This document shows, piece after piece, positions 56,411 to 64,000 of a stretch of 64,000 nucleotides of DNA. A model generated the notes under the pieces. That model was not told where the DNA came from. It searched no databases and worked only from the letters and a program-made list of their open reading frames with translations. Position 1 is the first letter of the stretch; every line of letters starts with the position of its first letter. The translations under genes and the position numbers were made by a program. Location of the stretch: the NCBI GenBank assembly GCA_014529385.2, contig CM043953.1, forward strand, positions 112,596,549 to 112,660,548, written 5' to 3'. This DNA comes from Adiantum capillus-veneris. Taxonomy: Eukaryota; Streptophyta; Polypodiopsida; Polypodiales; Pteridaceae.

Positions 56411-56778
56411 TTGAGCATTTATGCTCAACCAAAAAAGATCTTTAATCCACTTCTAACTGCAAAACTTGGCACACACTATGAGAAAACCAAAACCATATAT
56501 ACATAGTCTTATTCTGTCTACTACCAAACCTTCAAGTGGGTTGCCTCACCCCTTGCATCACATAGCTTCCTCCTGGATCAAACACCTGCCACCACTGGTG
56601 TCTTCCACCCATTTGTAACTGCTCACCATAGTGCCGTACCTCCGAGCACATAGGCCATCGTGTGTCTAGGATGCCCATAGCCTACCTTTGGCACTCCAAG
56701 CATCCCTATGCAAACAAGCATCCACTCCATACCAAGCAGTACCAAGCATACCACCATCCAAAAAACATGTACCTGACA

Positions 56779-57294
56779 CTAAGCTCCAACACATGTGTGA
56801 CCCTCCGTCCCACCAAAATAAAGTGGAGGTCTTAGCCATAGACCCCTACATCTGCTGAGCCATATAGGTGTATCTACCATCACATTCATCAACCATAGCT
56901 CACATACCTTGAACGAAAGCAAAGCCACTCCCTGGGATTCTCCTTTATCCACCATTGGGCATGTCTGCTGCATCGAAATCTCCACCATCTTTGGAAACAC
57001 AACCTCCTCTTTGGCCACACACTTGATTCTAGCATCATCAAGCTCCTCCTTGTCAACCGGCCCTTCAAGGTCGACCAGCACCACCTGCTCATCAGCTTCA
57101 ACCACCTTCTCTTCAAGCATCTCTTCTACCGCTACATCATGCTCCACTAAGGAAAAGAGAAACTCGTTCTCTATTGCATCATCCTTGTCTTCCTCCATAG
57201 GCACGAATGCTCTATCCCTCCTGGAAAAACTCGGCACTTGTTGAACCACCATCGCACATTCCACTGCCACTTTCATCAGCATGGCACCACACAC
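56779..57294 (-). pseudogene. E5 acidic ORF, function unknown
   Basis: 172 codons without stop on the minus strand. The middle is very acidic (MEEDKDDAIENEF, EEMLEEKVVEADEQ, GPVDKEELDDARIK) and the end has two Trp-rich phrases. Composition resembles the acidic ORF at 60009-60497, so both may be parts of one acidic region split by an insertion. I recognise no family. Confidence 0.4.
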
Positions 57295-57459
57295 AAGTGA
57301 TAGCCGTTTTTCGGCTTTCCATAATTGCCATAGTAAGCTACCTCACCCTATCAAATCACCCAAACACTGTGGCTATCCCTACCATTTCACTGTACATAGA
57401 CGTGCGTGAGTTAGGGGACTTTTCCCATATCTTCTTAAAACCCTCAATTAGCTAGTCAC

Positions 57460-59677
57460 TGGACTAGTTGAGCCAAAAAATAAAAAAATAAAAAAATAAA
57501 AAATTATAAGTATATTATGGTCCATTTGTGTTTAAATATTTCATTGTATATAGGGCCTAAATAAAAGGATTTTTTATAATTATTTTGGTATTTATTTAAA
57601 TATTTCTACCTATGGTGTGTTATTTATGCTATGTACATTGACTCACCATTACCATATTTTTTCTTACCACTTTTCATACTCTTTATTCCATATAAAAATA
57701 CTTTCATGCAAGCTTCTCTTATTTTTGGTGTAACTCCATCCCAACAAAAATCCAAAAAAACTAGTTCTATATTTTTTCACTATTGTGATTTTTTCCTTCC
57801 TACATCTATTCTCTATTACTCTCATAAATTAGACCACCAAAAATATTCATCTTTTTATGGTAGACTTATAATGAGAGAGATTTATTTTGAACCCTTTAAA
57901 TTTTTTCCACCTATATTATTTATATTTGACATGTACATATTTTTTTAGACCCCTCAATATTTGATTTTCTTAGTTGTACTATTCACTTATATCATGATCT
58001 CAATAATATCTTCAATTATAGACCTACCAAATAAGGTCAAGGGTATGTGGAATTCATGCATGCACTATGGGGGGCTCACTCTTGGAGGTATTCAAAAGAA
58101 TCATCCAAAGAAGGACCTCACAAGGACTTTGTGCAGTGGAAAACAACAATCGGTTTTGCTGAATTTTTAAAGATCACATGCTCCCCAAATTTGAAAAGGT
58201 GATACAAACAAAAGTTGTAGCTTGTGGGCTGAACTTTTACCTCAAAGTTTTCATATTTTTTTGAGCTACGAGCTCTGAGCTATGATTTTATTGGTGGACC
58301 CCAGTTTGCCCATGCTATGCAGCCACACTCCCTCTTCCACTTTATCATTTTCCTCTTTCACACACACTTCTCCACTCATCATTCCCACCTCTCTCACCAC
58401 TCCTCTCTGCACCCTACTCACCTTCTTCTCAACCTTGAAGAATAAGAGAAACCATGCTGAACTCATGTCTCCTACACACACTTCCATTCCAAAATTGACC
58501 ACCTAGTCTCATTTTTCCTCTTCCATATTACCCATATCTATAAAGAAAACCACAAAATTCATCCTCTTCTCTTGAAAGACAACACCATGTTGATTGATTA
58601 CTCATATTCAATTACCTTGGCTCTCAAGGAAGGTCAAGAGTGGAGAAAAAACGTACCGTCAAAGCTAGTGGACCGTCAACAAGCGTCAAAATTGACCCTA
58701 CTCAAGACACTTGGAGCATCAACATTGTAAGAAATCCATATTTTCTTACCTATTAAGAGTTTTTTCTTCCTTATTTGTATCCTACTTGGATACTCCCATT
58801 GTAAATATCCAATTCCATTTGTAAATCAATAAAAATACTAACTCTACTAATTTACAACACTAACCTACTGTGAAAAGTCCTATCACCTCCACTTCTCTAC
58901 TCTCTCTCTTCTTCATCTATCCACACCAACTTCTTGCTAATTCCAAGCAAAAGAAATTATATAAGTGCTGAAAATCTAACCCAACCATGGTTAGAGGAGT
59001 AACCCTAGCCCTCAAAATTGCTATAAAAGGAGGGTGTAGCTAGCACAAAAGGGGGAAGCCATAAGCAAGAGCATTATGCTATAGCTTGAGAAGCCAAGCT
59101 CAACCTCTCTAGAAGGAGATCTTGAGTGGAAGCTCATTGTCTTATGCATATGCATGTATTGTATTAGGGGTGATTAGCAAGGGAGCTCTATGACATTGTA
59201 AGAGAGAGTGATCATTCAATTGAGAGTAGGAAATCTATCATTTCTCCTACTAGTGTAAGCCCAACATTTGTTGAATCAAGGAGGGTGTCTTGGATACTTT
59301 GTCTCTCTTCCAACGTGAAGTAATGGACAACAATGATGTGTAAGTGTCTTGGTGTTTTTTTTAAAGTTCTTGATAGCTTGTCTTTGGGTGTTGTCATCAA
59401 TTTAGCCATAAATCCCACATACTATAAGAGGGCGACAGGGTGGAGAGGACTCCCCTGGCTTTAAGACAGAGATTGGGGTGGCTTTTTTTATGATGTGTTG
59501 TGGTGTTATTTACTCAAGCTATGTTGAACAAATACTAATCTCACTTTGATTGTCATGACAGATTTGTAAGAGGGTATTAATGCAACATTAAGCACCCCCT
59601 CCCCTTTCTCTCTCTTTCTTACATATATAATTGTGTTTGCTTGATCATTGCCGATACATTTCAAAGCATCCCGGGCA

Positions 59678-59680
<3 letters not shown>
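57460..59680. other. AT-rich insertion-like block within E5
   Basis: This starts with AAAAAATAAAAAAATAAAAA and is much richer in AT than both flanks. It has no supported ORF. Near 59024 a CTATAAAAGGAGGG TATA-like box is followed by purine-rich sequence, which could be an LTR or promoter remnant, but no LTR pair or primer site was found. Confidence 0.4.

Positions 59681-59725
<45 letters not shown>
59681..59725 (+). repeat. (TC)n microsatellite
   Basis: About 22 TC units, here without an AC partner. Confidence 0.95.
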
Positions 59726-59727
<2 letters not shown>

Positions 59728-60008
59728 ATGTGTCCTAGTTCGCATTCAAAACTAGGTGGTGCCCCAAATTTGTGTAGGGTTAGGTTGTGGGTTTGTGTGT
59801 GTGTTTGATGTTTTTTCCAACCCCAACCCAATTAAGGAGCACGGGAGCCTAGAAGGTTGCTTAGAGGACACTCTTCTTGTTGCCCGCCCCGGACCGCCTC
59901 AAACCAGGCGCCTCAAACCAGTTTTACCTGCTTATCATCACCTGTAGGCCTAGACCGCTCCACTTGGTCTTCATCATGCACATCGGCTTGCTCTGTTCCC
60001 TGCTCTCC

Positions 60009-60497
60009 TTAAACAATCGCTACTACCATATCATCAAACACATAATAAGACAACTTTACCTTTACCAACTCAGGTTTATCAAACTCCATCTCCTCGCCAT
60101 AGGAGGTAGACGCATCCACTCTATTCTCCTTACTTGTCTCCCAGCAAATTGAGCTTGTATCTTCTTCATCACCAGCATCATATACCAACTTCATATTTGC
60201 ATCTTCATCCGCTTGCTGCTCCACAAAATCTTGACCATCACCATGGATTTTCTCAATTTCTCCATCTGCTTCTGAACCCTCGGTATCTGCACTCTGATTA
60301 CACTCTACTACCTTTTCATGCAAGCTTTTTACAAGAACAGGATGTACCTCTTTAATCTGCACTGGAACATCAACATTTGCTACCGCTTTTGCATCCTGGT
60401 TCACCTCAACATGGAGCTTCTCCTCATTGACAAGCTTGCCCATCCTCGGCACATGCACATCACAAATCATAAATCTCCAAGGAACATAACCAACCAT
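60009..60497 (-). pseudogene. E5 acidic ORF downstream of Gag, function unknown
   Basis: 163 codons without stop on the minus strand, rich in Glu, Asp and Val (GSEADGEIEKIHGDGQ, AGDEEDTSSICWE). It begins about 165 bases after the Gag-like ORF ends and is probably its shifted continuation. No zinc knuckle or protease motif is seen. Confidence 0.4.
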
Positions 60498-60661
60498 AGG
60501 CCTTACCTCAATAGGCTCTACACTTCGAACACTTGGAACTGCGGACCAAAGAACACTTCACTACCTCCACAACAGGCACATAATCTGCCATCTTCAACAT
60601 GCCCAACTCCAGCTTCCCCTTTACCTTTATTCTCTTCATCTTGGCTAGATAGACCATGTCT

Positions 60662-61152
60662 TCATAGGTATCTGCACCGTCTTCCAACCTTTTCTCTAAT
60701 CGTCGAATGCAAGCACTCTAGCATCTTTGACAGATTCAAATATTGATTGCTTTTTACCCTAGTAGCAACCTCTACCTGCTTCCAAAAGGCTTCAAAATGC
60801 TCAAGAAAAATGAAAACCACATCCTGGGGTACCACCTTCAACTTTTCACCAGCTTCTTCTGACGTAATCACCTCTCGAAACCGCTCCAAAAATTGATTTT
60901 GCAACTCCGTCCATGATCCTTGATCACTACCTTTAAGCCATCGAACCAAATCTTGGCTCGTCCTCGCATCAACAGCGGCACTATCTGCAACTTTTCTGCA
61001 TCCTTCAACATATGCATCGACAACCGCCATAACTCAAAATGTGCTAGCCAATCCTCGAGATCTTCAACGCCCGTAAATATGGGGCCAAAACCTAGTTTCA
61101 CCATCTCTGCCAGCTTCAAATTTGACCATCGAACACTTTGACCATCAGCCAA
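60662..61152 (-). pseudogene. gag: E5 Gag-like ORF, one frameshift
   Basis: The minus-strand start MADGQSVRWSNLKLAEMVKL (61152) opens a Gypsy-type capsid: PIFTGVEDLEDWLAHFELW, LIMRGRAKIWFDGL-like core, then, after a frame change near 60900, WTELQNQFLERFREVI and FLEHFEAFWKQVEVATRV. The order (G-x-x-D-x-x-x-W-L, A-x-x-W-F, L-x-x-x-F-x-x-x-F) is that of retrotransposon Gag. The capsid would pack element RNA. One frameshift and the missing C-terminus make this copy non-functional. Confidence 0.65.
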
Positions 61153-61207
61153 CCATTTTGTTGGCTAAAAAACTCCACTTCCAACAGCAAATCGGAGCAT
61201 CAGACAG

Positions 61208-61226
61208 TCCCTCAGTGGGGGCACCA
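61208..61226 (-). other. E5 primer binding site-like sequence
   Basis: The minus strand reads TGGTGCCCCCACTGAGGGA five bases after the LTR end CTGTCCA. It resembles the E1 site TGGCGCCCCCACGGAGGA more than the classical Asp site. Confidence 0.5.
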
Positions 61227-61231
61227 GAATA

Positions 61232-63068
61232 TGGACAGGGGGAAGGGCAACACACCCAAAACACAACACAATGCCTCACTATCGCCCAGGGTATACATAA
61301 CACCCCAATCCACTAGAGTTCACCTTCAAAACTCGACACTATCCGCAAGCAAACCACCACCTGCACACGTCCCTACACACACATGCTCTGCAATGCACCA
61401 AACAGACTTAATCATTCCACTATTCTCAAATCATAGCCTTCCACAAGCACATAGCCTCTCTTTATCTCTCTTTGCACGACAAACCTCGGGGGGGGGGCAA
61501 CACATGCCCAAAAACACACACACACACACACACAAGCAGAGAAGAGAAAGGGGAAGGGAGAATGATGCTCATAGACATCAATAATGTTTTTTCCTTGCAC
61601 ATACACAACCATGTACAACCAACACCCTACTAGCACAACCCTCTGCAACAAGACAATGGCCCAAAAACCCTTTGGCAAAAAGCTCCAAGAGCAAAAAAAA
61701 CTCAAATGGCCAAAAACCCTTAAAAATTCACGTTTACATATTTTTATTTTGGGCCTCTTTGAACTTTCTCGGACTGTCTCTCTCTCACACACATCTTCTT
61801 TGCTGCCTGTTTTGCAGGACACCTCCCTCCCCTAGCACTAGCGATATCGCTAGTGGGAAAGTGGGTCTTTATGCTTCAATAGAAGGGGGAGCCCTCACGA
61901 GCGGGGAAACGACCCCCTAAGGTCACGCCACATCATAAGTGTGCATTGGTTGCCAAAAGTCACCACGCTACCCTCGGTTGTAGACGCCCGCCAAACCGGC
62001 CCCTGCTCCACCATTGTCCTCACCGAACGCCGCTAGTGCAGTGCTAGGCCAGCACAAGATAGCTCACGAGAGGGATAAGCGCTCTCACCTTATCTACACC
62101 CCCTAAAGGGTCACTCTTTTGGATTTATACCCTATTAGTCTCCCTTGCATGAGGACATGTGGGATATCTACCGCCATGTGGTATCACTAGCCATATGCCC
62201 CCTCAAGCCCACAAAAAACTCCCCAAAAATATATATATAAAACTTCTTATTTGACCCTTCTTCCCCTGGCTCCCATATCTTGCCCGATAGTCTGATATCC
62301 AAGCCGCAAAGCCCTGCCAAAATTTCATTGTGCCTACTTGAAAGTGCCCTAACCTTGCCGCTTTCGGGATTTCCCAAGACCTCGGATCAAGGCCGCAAAA
62401 AGCAAGAAAATCATCTGTAGCTAGCTTCGAGCAACTGCACCCGACATTCAACTACTATATCTTTCTGCTTCGAGCATCGTTTGATGATCCTTTTAGCTCC
62501 ATACATAGCATAGCATCTTCTCAAACTCTATCAAAACTCAAAAAAGCTAGCTGGTAGGACTCCCGATGCGGTCAAGTGGGCACCAACCTGGCCCATGGCA
62601 AAACTTCAAATGGCCATATCCAGCAATCCATAGCTCTGATTTGCACATTGAAAATATGGGTAGGCTCTATAAATTGAGTACTACACGCCTATAAACTGAC
62701 ATCCACTTGGGCCACCTGCCCCCAAGTGCCCTGTCCGACAAGAATCTACAACACACCACACCTTCAAACTCAAACATCTTGGGCTTTGTTTCTCTGTTTG
62801 ATGAGCCGTCTGGACCTGCTCCTTTAGGACCTCAAGCTCTACATTTCTAGGCCCAATTATTGCACCTTTAACCTCCTTCATTTGCTACCCAAGTTAGCCC
62901 CTTCGGGAGTCTTTCTTGGCTTGTAAACCGCATCATCCATACATATCCGTTGCCACCTATCTGCCCATGATCTTCATAGCTGCTCTAGCCCTTTGCCATG
63001 CTTCTGCTAGCCTGCACATACCTGCCCATGCCATCTTCTATGGTCGACCAACTTTGGCTTCACCACCA
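61232..63068 (-). repeat. E5 5' LTR
   Basis: 1.84 kb, matching the left copy in order (for example CACAATGCCTCACTATCGCC, CCACAAAAAACTCCCCAAAA and CATGATCTTCATAGCTGC), with many substitutions and about 180 bases fewer near 61745. The G run is only 10 long here (61488-61497) against 16 in the other copy. Confidence 0.82.
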
Positions 63069-64000
63069 TCCACTATATGTGAGTCTTTCTTCTACTTTCC
63101 ACAACTTCTTACAAGACATAGAGATAGGCAAAGCCAAGCCACTATCAAAAAATGTGTAGGCAAATATGGATGAGGCAATGGAGAAACTACTGAAATAAAC
63201 TAAAGAAAAGTGCTTAGTACCCCATAAGAAGATATGGAAATATATATTTTACCAAGCAAAAAAACAACGTTTGAAGCTTTGGGATTTAGAGGTAGTGTTG
63301 GAGGCTACCATGCTGAACTTTGATGTTGGATCATTCAATAGATCATAGATACCTTTGATCAGACAATGGTGCTACTAAAATCAATGGAAAATCTGTACAA
63401 GCCACAATAGTAGCCCTATCTCATGTGCTGCACTTGCCCTTTATCATCAAAGGTAAACCATGCTCAACTGATGAAGTCACCAACATAGAGAAAGATGAGC
63501 AATCCAAGAAGTGATGTGAAAAGGGTGCTCATGGAATTCTAGGAGAAGCATTCGAGCTCAAGCTGGTATATAGGTTTATAGAAGAGTCCATTAGTGTGAA
63601 GAACAATCCCATGTATGTGTCTTAAAAGTTTTTGGTATGCTATTGGTCAATATCAAAAAACCTAAAGTTGATATCAACTTTGAGTATATTTTTGCACAAT
63701 AATCTTTAAAGATTGGTATGCATGGAAATTCTTATACTAGGAAACATGTATCCCATTTCATATCAATGTGGACAAGGCTTCGAAGAAGGTCTCGGGGAAA
63801 GGACTTGAGAATACTCAAACCACTAAGCAAGAAACAACCAAGAACCAAGAAATAGAACGGGACACTATAGAGAAAAATGAATTGGCAATAGCCATAAATG
63901 GATCAAAAAGGGCAACAACACACTTTGAAGCTAATATGTTTGGAGCTTGTACATTTTGTGCTACATAGCCACAAATGAAAAAGACAAAGAAAATGACTTT
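63069..64000 (+). other. Unassigned right edge with coding-like traces
   Basis: A plus-strand frame from about 63360 to 63624 (one TGA near 63511) reads INGKSVQATIVALSHVLHLP and FELKLVYRFIEESISV. The first phrase has the same G-x-x...V-x-x-x-L-x-[IL] spacing as part of the E2 downstream ORF, so it may be a fragment of a similar transposon protein. A further ORF (63768-63968) is Lys/Glu/Thr-rich without a domain. The window ends within this region. Confidence 0.3.

Larger units (their letters stand above)
54299..63068 (-). mobile_element. E5: LTR element with about 2-kb LTRs, Gag-like and acidic ORFs, no visible pol
   Basis: Two related long repeats (54299-56395 and 61232-63068) in the same direction enclose 4.8 kb. 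On the minus strand a primer-site-like sequence and a Gag-like ORF follow the right copy, and a purine tract (CTAGGGGGTGGACAA) precedes the left copy, so the element reads leftward. The LTRs differ by about a tenth plus large indels, so it is old. Part of the interior (57.46-59.7 kb) looks like a separate AT-rich insertion. I find no protease, RT or integrase. No target-site duplication is evident. Confidence 0.72.

Noticed and set aside
59020-59450. Possible solo LTR around the CTATAAAAGG box
   Set aside because: No paired repeat, no primer site or polypurine tract, and no flanking duplication could be found. It is kept only as a TATA-like note.

Overview
The window looks like a stretch of nuclear DNA from a land plant with a large, repeat-rich genome. 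The evidence is plant-type LTR retrotransposons (Ty3/Gypsy of Tat-like and chromovirus-like type, and a Ty1/Copia), plant-type LINEs, tRNA-Met-type and tRNA-Asp-like primer sites, and very long (TC)n(AC)n compound microsatellites. I see no rRNA, tRNA, CRISPR or bacterial operon. The species cannot be read from the sequence; a fern, lycophyte or other large-genome plant is only a guess. Almost everything is transposable-element DNA, nested and at different stages of decay. The one region that looks like a host gene is a broken two-exon fragment on the minus strand at 11.5-12.5 kb.

Layout. E1 (794-9541, +) is a full-length Tat-like Gypsy with 1146-bp LTRs and a dual-RNase-H pol, broken by in-frame stops and one frameshift. 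It sits in noncoding sequence that ends at a chromovirus-like 3' end (PPT and LTR start near 11.41 kb). Then comes the broken gene. E2 (12682 to about 28548, +) is a large old Gypsy-type element that encodes Gag and protease plus a separate downstream ORF, with no reverse transcriptase, RNase H or integrase that I can find. A truncated Copia (about 15.7-19.4 kb, -) has landed in its gag. E2's noncoding regions carry eight copies of a 20-24 bp palindrome. From 28.5 to 32.6 kb there is noncoding and simple-repeat DNA. E3 (32650-41240, -) is a young, intact element with 576-bp near-identical LTRs and one uninterrupted 1726-codon Gag-protease ORF, also without pol. It inserted into a TC/AC microsatellite. 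E4 (42161-48190, -) is an internally deleted chromovirus-like Gypsy. E6 (48191-49990, continuing near 53.63-53.87 kb, +) is a decayed Gypsy split by a Helitron-like piece and two 5'-truncated LINEs with clear target-site duplications. E5 (54299-63068, -) has about 2-kb LTRs, a Gag-like ORF and acidic ORFs, and no recognisable pol. The last 0.9 kb is unassigned.

Functional picture. E2 and E3 share an N-terminal M-x-L-R-S-x-R start, a capsid-like region, three or four CCHC-type zinc knuckles and a D-[SG]-G-A-G-V protease. They look like members of one Gag-protease-only family that would have to borrow reverse transcriptase and integrase from autonomous partners. Their Asp-like primer sites resemble those of E1 and E5. 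E3 is the strongest candidate for a recently mobile, non-autonomous but protein-coding element; E2's palindrome array is the least explained structure in the window.
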